A DNA stretch of 64,000 bases, from NCBI GenBank assembly GCA_049317525.1, contig JBMOIC010000003.1, positions 1-64,000 of the forward strand. The letters run 5' to 3'. The DNA comes from UBA961 sp049317525 (GTDB lineage: Bacteria; Bacteroidota; Ignavibacteria; Kapaibacteriales; UBA961). Positions 17,678 through 26,203 of the stretch are shown one piece after another. Numbering within the stretch: position 1 is the stretch's first letter; the number at the start of each line of letters is the position of its first letter. Position numbers and translations under genes: made by a program. The notes below the pieces were generated by a model, which did no database searches, was not told the DNA's origin, and saw only the letters and a list, made by a program, of their open reading frames with translations.

Positions 17678-18424
17678 ATGATTAGTGATACGACCGAAAA
17701 TCAGGTCGAAATGAGTTTTTTTGATCATTTAGATGAATTAAGAAAAAGAATTTTCTGGGCAGTAATTGGATTGATTATTGGCTGTATCATTTGTGGTATT
17801 TATGTTAATGAGTTGATGGATTGGATTTTACTAAGGCCAGCAGCAACTGTTAATATGGAATTGCAAAATTTACGTCCATTTGGACAAGCATTTTTATTCT
17901 TCAAAGTAATAATAATGGCTGGTATTATTTTATCAATGCCATTTTCTTTATATCAATTATGGAAATTTATTGAGCCTGGTTTATATGAAAAAGAAAGATC
18001 TTGGGCAGGTAAAATCACTTTTTTCACTTCAATTTGCTTTTTATCTGGCGTAGTATTCTCTTATTTTATTATGATACCTGTCATGCTGTCTTTTTCAGCT
18101 AGTTTTGGGTCTCAATTTATAAAAAACAGCATTGATGTTACAGAGTATTTCAGTTTTATTACGACAACATTATTATCTGCGGGACTTATTTTTGAATTGC
18201 CAATGATTGCATATATCCTCTCCAGCATTGGTATTTTATCTCCTCAAATATTAAGAAAGTATCGAAGGCACTCTATTGTAGCAATTCTTGTTATAGCAGC
18301 AGCTTTAACACCAAGTACAGATCCAATAAGCCAATTGGTATTTGCTGCACCACTTTATATACTTTATGAAATAAGTATTTTAGTAACTGTTTTTGCAAGA
18401 AAGCCTAAAAAAAACGGCATCTAA
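17678..18424 (+). CDS. tatC: Sec-independent translocase subunit TatC
   Basis: Polytopic receptor of the twin-arginine translocase. Six membrane helices; landmarks MSFFDHLDELRKRIFWAVIG at the N-terminus, the conserved FEL glutamate segment (GLIFELPMIAYILSSIGI), and RRHSIVAILVIAAALTPSTD with PLYILYEISI near the end. About 248 residues from ATG 17678; in-frame TTG 17636 and ATG 17711 are alternatives and no Shine-Dalgarno decides. The partner TatA-type genes are at 59.1-59.7 kb, not next to it. Followed by a polyprenyl synthase after 35 bases. Confidence 0.95.
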   Translation: MISDTTENQVEMSFFDHLDELRKRIFWAVIGLIIGCIICGIYVNELMDWILLRPAATVNMELQNLRPFGQAFLFFKVIIMAGIILSMPFSLYQLWKFIEPGLYEKERSWAGKITFFTSICFLSGVVFSYFIMIPVMLSFSASFGSQFIKNSIDVTEYFSFITTTLLSAGLIFELPMIAYILSSIGILSPQILRKYRRHSIVAILVIAAALTPSTDPISQLVFAAPLYILYEISILVTVFARKPKKNGI

Positions 18425-18459
18425 AGTTTCATACTTTTTGAATCCTATACACATATACT

Positions 18460-19434
18460 ATGTCTTTAAGCGAAATAAGCAAACCGATACAACATCATTT
18501 AGATGCATTTACCCCTTATTTTAGGGAGCAAATGCGTAGCAAAGTACCGCTTTTGGATTTAGTTATCCGATATATACTTCGCCAAAGGGGTAAGAAAGTA
18601 CGTCCTACATTGGTTTTTTTAGCTGCAGAAATAAGTGGTGGTGTAAACCCTAGAACTTTTACAGGGGCCTCTATGGTAGAGCTTCTACATACTGCAACTC
18701 TGGTTCATGATGATGTTGTAGATGAAGCAAATACTCGCAGAGGTTTTCCCTCTGTTAATGCAATTTGGAAAAACAAGGCATCGGTATTGGTTGGTGATTT
18801 TCTTTTATCGAAAGGACTGTTAATTGCTGTAGAAAGAGATGAATTTAGTTTCTTAAAATCTACTAGTATTGCTGTAAAAAGAATGAGTGAAGGCGAATTA
18901 TTGCAAATGCAAAAAAGTCGTCAGCTTAATATTGATGAAGCTACTTATTTCAAAATAATCAGTGATAAAACAGCATCACTTTTATCAACTTGCTGTGAAA
19001 TTGGCGCAAGAAGTGCAAGTAATAATGAAGAAATATGTACTTCTATGGCCCGATTTGGTGAGTTAATGGGCCTTGCATTTCAGATTCGTGATGATTTACT
19101 TGATTATGTTAGCCGAACCAATCTAATTGGGAAACCTTATGGCAATGATTTAAAAGAAAGAAAAATCACTTTGCCACTTATTCATGCACTTAATAATGCA
19201 GATAAAAAAACTTCTAAAGAGATTGTTTCACGGATAAAAAGGGGCAAGTTGGAGGATAAAGACATCGTATCCATCATGGAATTTGTAAGAAACCATAATG
19301 GTATAGAATATGCTCAATTAAAATCCGAAGAATTAATCGCAGAGGCTTTATCAATCTTAGATCAATTTGCCGACTCGCCTTATAAACATGCTCTTAAAAC
19401 ATTTGCACATTTTGTTATAGAGCGTAAATCTTAG
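18460..19434 (+). CDS. All-trans polyprenyl diphosphate synthase
   Basis: Cytoplasmic isoprenoid chain-elongation enzyme (IspA/IspB/HepT class), adding isopentenyl diphosphate units for quinone side chains or carrier lipid. It has the lysine-arginine KKVRPTLVFLAAE segment, the first aspartate-rich motif LVHDDVVDEANTRRG near residue 84, and the second FQIRDDLLDYV near 210. At 324 residues it fits medium-to-long chain synthases; with a respiratory quinone expected here, octa- or heptaprenyl synthase is likely. Its stop codon overlaps the bshC stop by four bases (convergent). Confidence 0.92.
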   Translation: MSLSEISKPIQHHLDAFTPYFREQMRSKVPLLDLVIRYILRQRGKKVRPTLVFLAAEISGGVNPRTFTGASMVELLHTATLVHDDVVDEANTRRGFPSVNAIWKNKASVLVGDFLLSKGLLIAVERDEFSFLKSTSIAVKRMSEGELLQMQKSRQLNIDEATYFKIISDKTASLLSTCCEIGARSASNNEEICTSMARFGELMGLAFQIRDDLLDYVSRTNLIGKPYGNDLKERKITLPLIHALNNADKKTSKEIVSRIKRGKLEDKDIVSIMEFVRNHNGIEYAQLKSEELIAEALSILDQFADSPYKHALKTFAHFVIERKS

Positions 19435-21068
19435 ACATTAACATCATTGAGTTTTAATGCTACTTTATACTGTTGATCTGGTTTTTGAGAAGCTATATCC
19501 ATAATAGCAGAGATAAATGCTTTACTTCCTATTTTATTCTCAAAACTTATACTACTTATTACTCTTTCCTGATGTTTGCCTTTTGGGTATATCCAATTCA
19601 TAGCTTCTTTCCCTTTTTGAAATAGTAATTCATTTTGCTTCTTTTTAGAAGAAACTACCTTTTTTCTGATAATATCAATTTGTTTTTCGATAGCATGTTC
19701 AGCGGCTGCTACACTACCAATCAGATTCTTATCAATTCCTTCAACATATTGATTAAGCCTTTCGATATGTTCTGCAATACTACTATGTATAGAATCAAAC
19801 ATTAAAGATTCTTGATCATCAGAAAAATATCTTGTCATAAGTGCATATTCTATATCATTCCAAGATTTCATAAAAAATGAAGAATTAAGAGAATTTTTTT
19901 CAAAAAAACGTTCTAGTGAAGGCGTAATACAATATACGGTATGACGTGGCAAAATAGCAGATCGTTCTATTCCAAATTCCTTATATACTGGATCTAATTG
20001 GGCCATATAACCCGCCTCTCCTGGCCCAACAATTGTTGCTATAACTGGTAAAATTGCATCTTGAACAATTGGCCTTAATAATACAGAAGGAGAACAAGAA
20101 TCTTGATGAACAAACAGATAGTTCTGCAATTCATCTATGGTTAAACACAAATCACCAATATCAACTTCATTTTTCGATTGATTTGGCATGTGAATCTTCA
20201 TGCGATTATTATCTTTATGGAAAAATGCATTTATCTCAGAAGCATTGGCTTGTGGATCAATTCCATATTCTTTTAAAACAGCATTTTGATGCTCTACTAT
20301 TGTTTTTAGATGTCCAGGATGCTTACATTCATGAGAAATAATATCAGCAAAAATCCCGGTTTTTCTAGCTTCAGAAGCAGAGAAAAACAATATTCCATAA
20401 TGTCCTAATCGATTTTGCATAAAAGAAACAAATGCAGATGTCCAACCTATTCCACTTTTATAGATAGATCGCAACTCCTGCATTAAGTCATCTTTATATA
20501 ATGAATCAGGTAATGTTTGGGATATCTGCTCAAGAATTTCATCTATACTAGTATCAATGTGCAAATCCGCTACTGCTTGATGACTATTAGACAATATAAG
20601 ATGCGATATTGCTATATCTTGAAAATTATGGTCAGCTTGCAAAATACTTATAGATCCAGCCTCCAGAGCATCATGATCATTATCTTCAATCCAAAACATA
20701 GGAATAATCTTGCATCCATCTTCAGAATACTGAGCAGCAGCAGAGATTGCTGAACATGCTTTAAGAATTGAATATAAAGGCCCACCCAAAAAGCCGACTT
20801 GTTGTCCGGTAATGATGATCCCTGCTTTTTTCTGTTCTAATAATAACAAATTATGCTGCTGAAGTTCTGTTAACTCAACATTATGCATTGTTTTACGAAT
20901 AATTTCTACTGTATAGTTAGCATATTGTTGTTTATTGATAATTGCATTCCGCCAGTTAATATCTTTTAGTTTTATATTAGATGAAAACACTTTAGAAGCA
21001 ATATCAGAATCAGAGCATAATTCAGAAAAGATTGTACTAAAACCAGGAATATCAGAATATGAAAGCAT
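19431..21068 (-). CDS. bshC: Bacillithiol biosynthesis cysteine-adding enzyme BshC
   Basis: Putative last enzyme of bacillithiol synthesis, joining cysteine to GlcN-malate. Family landmarks: GIIITGQQVGFLGGPLYSIL near residue 80-100, IPMFWIEDNDHDALEA near 120-140, and GPGEAGYMAQLDPVYKEFGI in the second half, then a coiled-coil segment (about 410-500) and a C-terminal domain. The length of 545 residues is standard. Convergent with the polyprenyl synthase and 11 bases downstream of ribE on the same strand. bshA and bshB are not in the window. Confidence 0.92.
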   Translation of the reverse strand: MLSYSDIPGFSTIFSELCSDSDIASKVFSSNIKLKDINWRNAIINKQQYANYTVEIIRKTMHNVELTELQQHNLLLLEQKKAGIIITGQQVGFLGGPLYSILKACSAISAAAQYSEDGCKIIPMFWIEDNDHDALEAGSISILQADHNFQDIAISHLILSNSHQAVADLHIDTSIDEILEQISQTLPDSLYKDDLMQELRSIYKSGIGWTSAFVSFMQNRLGHYGILFFSASEARKTGIFADIISHECKHPGHLKTIVEHQNAVLKEYGIDPQANASEINAFFHKDNNRMKIHMPNQSKNEVDIGDLCLTIDELQNYLFVHQDSCSPSVLLRPIVQDAILPVIATIVGPGEAGYMAQLDPVYKEFGIERSAILPRHTVYCITPSLERFFEKNSLNSSFFMKSWNDIEYALMTRYFSDDQESLMFDSIHSSIAEHIERLNQYVEGIDKNLIGSVAAAEHAIEKQIDIIRKKVVSSKKKQNELLFQKGKEAMNWIYPKGKHQERVISSISFENKIGSKAFISAIMDIASQKPDQQYKVALKLNDVNV

Positions 21069-21079
21069 AAAAAACCTAA

Positions 21080-21730
21080 TTACAATGGCTGATCTAAATA
21101 TTGATTAAGAGTTGAAGACTTCTCAGCTTGATCATTATGAGAAAAATGCATCATATTCTCTATATATTTGGCAAGAATATCAAACTCTATATTTACTGTC
21201 ATCTGAACTTTCAATAATCCAATTGTAGTATTGGAAAGTGTGTGAGGAATAATCGCAGACATAAAACTATTATTGTGAACTCTAGCTACAGTTAGACTAA
21301 CTCCATTGATACATACCGAACCTACTGGAACAATATACTTTTGATATTGGGCTGGAAATTCTATCCATAATTGCCAACCACCACCATCAACAATTGAGAT
21401 ATTGGTAACTTTGGCAATGCAATCTACATGTCCTTGTACGATATGTCCGCCTAATCTTCCACCTATTTTCATAGCTCTTTCAAGATTTATACTATCGCCT
21501 GCCTTTAATGAACCCAATGTTGTTTTTAATAATGTTTCTTGAACACTATCAACTTCAAAATCATGAGCAGTGCATTTTACAACAGTTTGGCATGCACCAT
21601 TTACAGAAATAGAATCATCAACAGAAATATCTTGAAGAACTTTTTGTGCTTTTATTCTTATACGACGTGAAGTGCCTCGTATCTCTGTACTAATAATTGT
21701 ACCTGTTTCTTCGATAAGGCCTGTAAACAT
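21080..21730 (-). CDS. ribE: Riboflavin synthase alpha subunit
   Basis: Converts two 6,7-dimethyl-8-ribityllumazines to riboflavin. Starts with the signature MFTGLIEETGTI and consists of two lumazine-binding half repeats: first half with VNGACQTVVKC, second half with GGRLGGHIVQGHVD followed by INGVSLTVARV. The length of 216 residues is normal. It is upstream of bshC on the same strand with 11 bases between. No FMN riboswitch is evident in the short upstream gap. Confidence 0.95.
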   Translation of the reverse strand: MFTGLIEETGTIISTEIRGTSRRIRIKAQKVLQDISVDDSISVNGACQTVVKCTAHDFEVDSVQETLLKTTLGSLKAGDSINLERAMKIGGRLGGHIVQGHVDCIAKVTNISIVDGGGWQLWIEFPAQYQKYIVPVGSVCINGVSLTVARVHNNSFMSAIIPHTLSNTTIGLLKVQMTVNIEFDILAKYIENMMHFSHNDQAEKSSTLNQYLDQPL

Positions 21731-21819
21731 AGATATAATCTTCTTTAATTATTAAATGCTTTACTGTAAAAATCTAACTTTTACCTATCAATTGCTAACA
21801 TTCAGCTATCGAATTTTAG

Positions 21820-24039
21820 TTAAGGTATTTGCATCCTTATACCACAATAAATAGTTCTATTATCTAAAGGTCCCCACACAAGTGATGCATCAAAATATTC
21901 ACTTTGGGGATTCATACCATCTATAACAACCTCAGATTGCAAAGTATTTGTGATATTTTCAATTCCTGCATACACATCTATTGTAGGTGATCTCCATGTA
22001 CATTGAATTGAAAACCTACTGAAATCTGGATAAGAATCTGAAAATCTTAAATAATCCGGATTATCTTTTGTTGAAGAAATACGTCCTGAACTATTCCAAA
22101 CTGCGGTAAAATCTACTTGAAAAGCATTATCAAATAAATTTTGAGAAAATGTAGATAATACTCTATGCGGGCTAAGCATCGCTTTTCTTTGTTGTTTACC
22201 ATTTGTTGTTAACCAAACATCATTATAACGCCAAGCCAATGAAACAGATGAATATTGCCAAGGAGTACATTCAATTTGAAGCATTGCGCTTTGTGCATAA
22301 GACGTACTATCATTCACCACAGCAATAATTCTTGAACTTCTGTCAAAATCTGTTATTACTTGATTAGAAAATTGAGTTCTATATACTTCTGCATCAAGTG
22401 TAATAGGCATTGTAAAAAAGGATGTAGTATATGTAATAGAACCACCAAAATTCCAAGCTTTCTCTGGATGTAATACTGAATCAATTACAACTATTCTATT
22501 ACTTACAAAAGCCGAAAGATTATCTGTTATTGGATTAGAAACCCGCATGCCTGAGCCAGCAGAAGCACGTAATTGAAGCTGTTCATCAATACTATATTTT
22601 GCATGGATACGAGGAGTAATAATCATTCCATAAAGATTATGAAAATCTGCTCTTAATCCTGTAACCAAACTAAATGAAGAATTAGGGCTAAATGTATTTT
22701 CTGCAAATATACCCGGCACATATTCTGTTCTCAATCTATCTGAATTCATAAATTGTTCGGTATAATTATCATATAAAAAACTAATACCATAACGCAAAGT
22801 GTGATCATCAAAATCTTGGACAGCTATTCCTTTTACTATAAAGCTTTGTTCATCTCCATTGTATTTTTTTTGTCCAATAGTAGATAGCATAGAATGCACA
22901 GAACCAGAAATTTGAAAAGCAATAGACTTTGCAAATGAATAATCTAATTCCATAAATCCAAGCTTAGAAAAAAACTCTCCTCTTTGTGTAGAAGTTTCAG
23001 AAATAAATAATGGGTCTGAATTATGAACAGCATGAGAATGTTGCCCTGACATACCACCTTTATAATTATCTAATAATCCCTTAACAAAAAGCTGAAATTC
23101 TGTATTTGCAGTACTATGTTCAATTTTAAAAGCAATATTACCCTGCTTAAATAATGGCATATCAATATAACCATCTTGATTTCCATCTATTTCATGATTA
23201 AATATTCTGCCATGAGTCATAAATAGAAAATCCCATCCTTTTGCAATTTCTGAAGCAGAAGCAATATTAACTTCATAGCGTTGCATTTGATTTATATAAG
23301 CATTAACAAACAAAGAAGGACTATTAAAAGGCTTGATATATTCAATATTTATTTGCCCTGCTATTCCCTCATATCCATTTAGCACAGATGCAGCGCCTTT
23401 AGATATACTGATTGACTCCAAAAATGCACCTGGCACATAATCCATAGCAAAAGGCAAAGCTAGGCCTCTAAAACCTGGTACTGCCTCTTGTAATTGCTGG
23501 GTATACATACCACGTAAACCCAATAATTGGATATATTTAGAACCTGTAGCTGCATCACTATAAGATACTTCTACAGAAGGACTTCTTTCGAAAGATTCCG
23601 CTAAAGAACAACATGCAGATTCTCTTAATTTTGCAGATGATATTCTTTCGGTTCTAATTTCTGCTTTGGTAATTGTTGATAATGATTTATCCTCAACTAT
23701 GATATTTTCAAGCACTATATCTTGCTTTAATAATACTTGAATAGTATCAGAATCTTTAGTGATGAGAACTGTGTCTTTTTTATATCCAATTAATGATACG
23801 ATGAGCAATGAATCATTTTCTTTCTTTTTAAGACTAATCATTCCATCTTTATCACTAATCATACCTTTACTAGAACCAATCCAATAAGCCGAAGCATTCT
23901 GCAAAGGTTTTTGTTCATTATCTATATCAAAAACATATATAATTAATGTTTGTGCATGCACATGTATACAATGAAGTATAGTTCCTAAAACTATACATAT
24001 AATCATTCTATATATGCGATTATTACAAATACTTTTCAT
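21820..24039 (-). CDS. TonB-dependent receptor, possibly for a metal ion
   Basis: Outer-membrane receptor of about 739 residues. Signal peptide (ending VHAQ), a CarboxypepD_reg-like beta domain (about 30-110, with the DKDGMISLKK turn), a plug domain (about 130-240) and a C-terminal 22-strand barrel. A His-containing loop GGMSGQHSHAVHNSD sits near residue 330. Two ATGs compete: 24048 overlaps its own AAGG, while 24039 has it nine bases upstream and is preferred. It lies downstream of a Cys-rich HYC_CC_PP-like gene, a pairing common in Bacteroidota. Metal (perhaps copper) uptake is inferred from the His loop and partner only. Confidence 0.82.
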   Translation of the reverse strand: MKSICNNRIYRMIICIVLGTILHCIHVHAQTLIIYVFDIDNEQKPLQNASAYWIGSSKGMISDKDGMISLKKKENDSLLIVSLIGYKKDTVLITKDSDTIQVLLKQDIVLENIIVEDKSLSTITKAEIRTERISSAKLRESACCSLAESFERSPSVEVSYSDAATGSKYIQLLGLRGMYTQQLQEAVPGFRGLALPFAMDYVPGAFLESISISKGAASVLNGYEGIAGQINIEYIKPFNSPSLFVNAYINQMQRYEVNIASASEIAKGWDFLFMTHGRIFNHEIDGNQDGYIDMPLFKQGNIAFKIEHSTANTEFQLFVKGLLDNYKGGMSGQHSHAVHNSDPLFISETSTQRGEFFSKLGFMELDYSFAKSIAFQISGSVHSMLSTIGQKKYNGDEQSFIVKGIAVQDFDDHTLRYGISFLYDNYTEQFMNSDRLRTEYVPGIFAENTFSPNSSFSLVTGLRADFHNLYGMIITPRIHAKYSIDEQLQLRASAGSGMRVSNPITDNLSAFVSNRIVVIDSVLHPEKAWNFGGSITYTTSFFTMPITLDAEVYRTQFSNQVITDFDRSSRIIAVVNDSTSYAQSAMLQIECTPWQYSSVSLAWRYNDVWLTTNGKQQRKAMLSPHRVLSTFSQNLFDNAFQVDFTAVWNSSGRISSTKDNPDYLRFSDSYPDFSRFSIQCTWRSPTIDVYAGIENITNTLQSEVVIDGMNPQSEYFDASLVWGPLDNRTIYCGIRMQIP

Positions 24040-24119
24040 GTAATTCATCCTTTTATGTGAAGAAAAATCTGCTCTACATGGCAGATAAGACTTTCCCTAT
24101 TCTAAAAGATGAATTGAAA

Positions 24120-24524
24120 CTAAATGATGAGCACGCACAATAAGGATTGTGTTCGTAAAAGCGGAGGTGGAGTTTTCGATAAACGATGAAAATCAAATAA
24201 GTATTTTACGTTTATATTCGAATATGTAGACAAAGAAGAATAAGATAAAGCGCAATAAGTAGAGATTTCCCTTAGTAAATCTGATGTATGTGTTAGGATA
24301 GTAACTTGATCAGATGTTAGAAATAATGTAAGGTTGGAACAGCAATCTATAGTAGAAATAGATAATTGGGACTCTGAATGATCATCACAGCAAGATTCAG
24401 CCAACTTATTAAACAAGGAATAAGATTCAGGTTCGCCACAACAAAAATGAATAACTATGTGTACCTGACTTATTCCAGCAAGCACACAAAATAACAGGTT
24501 CAATATAAGTAGTTTTTTTAGCAC
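24120..24524 (-). CDS. HYC_CC_PP-like small Cys-rich exported protein
   Basis: 134 residues with an N-terminal hydrophobic signal or anchor (MLKKLLILNLLFCVLAG), then HFCCG, ESCCDDH and IDCCSN cysteine pairs and a C-terminal KTPPPLLR segment. This pattern (H-C, CC, PP) matches a small Bacteroidota family often encoded next to TonB receptors; its function is not established. The start is GTG at 24524, two bases after the stop of the CNNM gene, so translation is probably coupled. The paired cysteines suggest metal binding, which is inference. Confidence 0.65.
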   Translation of the reverse strand: MLKKLLILNLLFCVLAGISQVHIVIHFCCGEPESYSLFNKLAESCCDDHSESQLSISTIDCCSNLTLFLTSDQVTILTHTSDLLREISTYCALSYSSLSTYSNINVKYLFDFHRLSKTPPPLLRTQSLLCVLII

Positions 24525-24526
24525 AG

Positions 24527-25621
24527 TTATTCTTCTACATTAGTATCTTCAGATTCCTGTTCTTGCTTGTGATATTGTCCATGAGATTGATATTCAGAAA
24601 CACGTTTATCACGTCTAGACTTTGCCAAAGCCCTTAAATCTACAACTCTATCAGCTTCATCAACAATTTCTGTACCTAACATAGTTTCTAGAACATCTTC
24701 CATAGTAATCAATCCCTCTATTCCCCCATATTCATCAACCACTACAAATAGATGTTGCCTACGTTGTAAAAATTGTTCTAATGTTTTTTCTAAAGAAGCA
24801 TTATCAGGAATATAATATACTTCACGAACTAATTTATCTAGTGTTCTACTTCTGCGGCCATCTAAAGCAGCCCTTAAAACATCTTTTGTTAAAGCATATC
24901 CAATAACACCATCTATAGAATCACCTTCCCACACTGGAAATCTAGAATACATTAACAATTCCGGCATCATAGCAACTTCTGCAACAGTTTTATCTGATGT
25001 GCAGCTAAAAACCACAGATCTTGGTGTCATAATATCTGCTACTCGAATTTCACTGAAATTCATGATGCTTTTAAAAATCCGATATTCACCATCATCTAAT
25101 GTTCCTTCTTCACGGGCAGTATCTACCAATGCATCAAATTCTTCTCTTTGCTCTGAACCAGAAGGTGGCGGATTAAGAATTTCAACTAATCGTACTAACA
25201 GTAAAGTAATAGGAAATAATAAAGTGCTTGAAAATTTAACAATATAAAAAGTAAAACCGGTAAGCTTTTCGGCCGATCTTTCTCCTATAGCAGAACCAAT
25301 TGTCTTTAAAAGAACAACAAACACCAAAGCAAAAAACAGGGAAGATATTTCGGAAAGAAATGGAATTGATGTATTGCTTGTAATCGCAAAAATCAATGAA
25401 CCTATCGCCAATAATAAAAAAGCATCTGTTATAAGCAAAGTCATCCTAACAGTTGCAGACTTTGTAGACCTTAAAGAAATTAAATACTTTGCCCTTTCTG
25501 GCTTTATAGCTTCATATGCATCTAAAAAAGCAGGTGATAATTCGGATAATGATGACCTTATTATGGCATTTATCATTATAAAAACGAATAAAAGAATTAG
25601 AATTGCTATTGATAATAGCAT
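24527..25621 (-). CDS. CNNM/CorC-type transporter-associated protein with CBS pair
   Basis: Hemolysin-C/CorC-like family. An N-terminal CNNM (DUF21) membrane domain with about four helices covers residues 1-150. The motif ALVDTAREEGTLDDGEYRIF leads to a CBS pair (about 190-320) with RVADIMTPRSVVF and FVVVDEYGGIEGLITMEDVLE. The charged, His/Glu-rich C-terminus is low complexity. The CorC transporter-associated domain is absent, making the protein shorter (364 residues) than many members. Probably a divalent cation (Mg or Co) exporter or regulator by family. First gene of a likely operon with the HYC_CC_PP-like gene and the TonB receptor. Confidence 0.87.
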   Translation of the reverse strand: MLLSIAILILLFVFIMINAIIRSSLSELSPAFLDAYEAIKPERAKYLISLRSTKSATVRMTLLITDAFLLLAIGSLIFAITSNTSIPFLSEISSLFFALVFVVLLKTIGSAIGERSAEKLTGFTFYIVKFSSTLLFPITLLLVRLVEILNPPPSGSEQREEFDALVDTAREEGTLDDGEYRIFKSIMNFSEIRVADIMTPRSVVFSCTSDKTVAEVAMMPELLMYSRFPVWEGDSIDGVIGYALTKDVLRAALDGRRSRTLDKLVREVYYIPDNASLEKTLEQFLQRRQHLFVVVDEYGGIEGLITMEDVLETMLGTEIVDEADRVVDLRALAKSRRDKRVSEYQSHGQYHKQEQESEDTNVEE

Positions 25622-25809
25622 ATAGTTTAAACCTATGAAATAATGAAGTTTTCTTCATTTATTCCAATCAGTTCCAATTGTGAATAATATTTCAGTAAAA
25701 CACTATCTATGTTACTCTAAAACAAATCTAATAAAAAAGTAATCCACTTCTTTTACTTTCTTTGTTAAATGTACAATCAATACTTAATTTTAAATTTTTA
25801 TAAATTATA

Positions 25810-25840
25810 TTTGGATTTTCATAAAATTACCATAGTTTTG
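25810..25840 (+). promoter_or_regulatory. Bacteroidota-type promoter for the tRNA pair
   Basis: TTTG (25810-25813), a 19-base spacer, then TAGTTTTG (25833-25840): an exact match to the -33/-7 pattern of the Bacteroidota housekeeping sigma factor. The tRNA-Ala begins 18 bases downstream. Confidence 0.65.
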
Positions 25841-25857
25841 CATTCCGCTTTTTGAGC

Positions 25858-25930
<73 letters not shown>

Positions 25931-25956
25931 CACTAAATGGCACATAAATTTTGTCC

Positions 25957-26030
25957 GGGATCGTAGCTCAGCTGGTTAGAGCGCTGCCCTGTCAAGGCAG
26001 AGGTCGCGAGTTCAAGTCTCGTCGGTCCCG
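25957..26030 (+). tRNA. tRNA-Asp(GTC)
   Basis: 74-base cloverleaf: acceptor GGGATCG/CGGTCCC, D arm GCTC/GAGC, anticodon arm CTGCC-CTGTCAA-GGCAG (anticodon GTC), T arm GCGAG-TTCAAGT-CTCGT, discriminator G as expected for Asp. CCA is not encoded. It lies 26 bases after tRNA-Ala and ahead of a terminator, so the two share a transcript. Confidence 0.97.
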
Positions 26031-26031
26031 C

Positions 26032-26069
26032 AAAAAAACCTGCTTCTTTTAAAAGATGCAGGTTTTTTT
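26032..26069 (+). terminator. Terminator after the tRNA pair
   Basis: 12-bp stem (A-run plus CCTGC at 26032-26043 with GCAGG plus T-run at 26058-26069), with an inner CTTTTAAAAG palindrome in the loop. Confidence 0.9.
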
Positions 26070-26203
26070 ATATATGATATATGATGATTTGAATTAGTTC
26101 ATAGACTAATTTTAGATAATTACTTCGTTTGTGCATACCCATTTGATTGATTTTATTAATTTGTGCAGATATATTTAAAGAAACTTTTTCATATGGATAG
26201 ATA

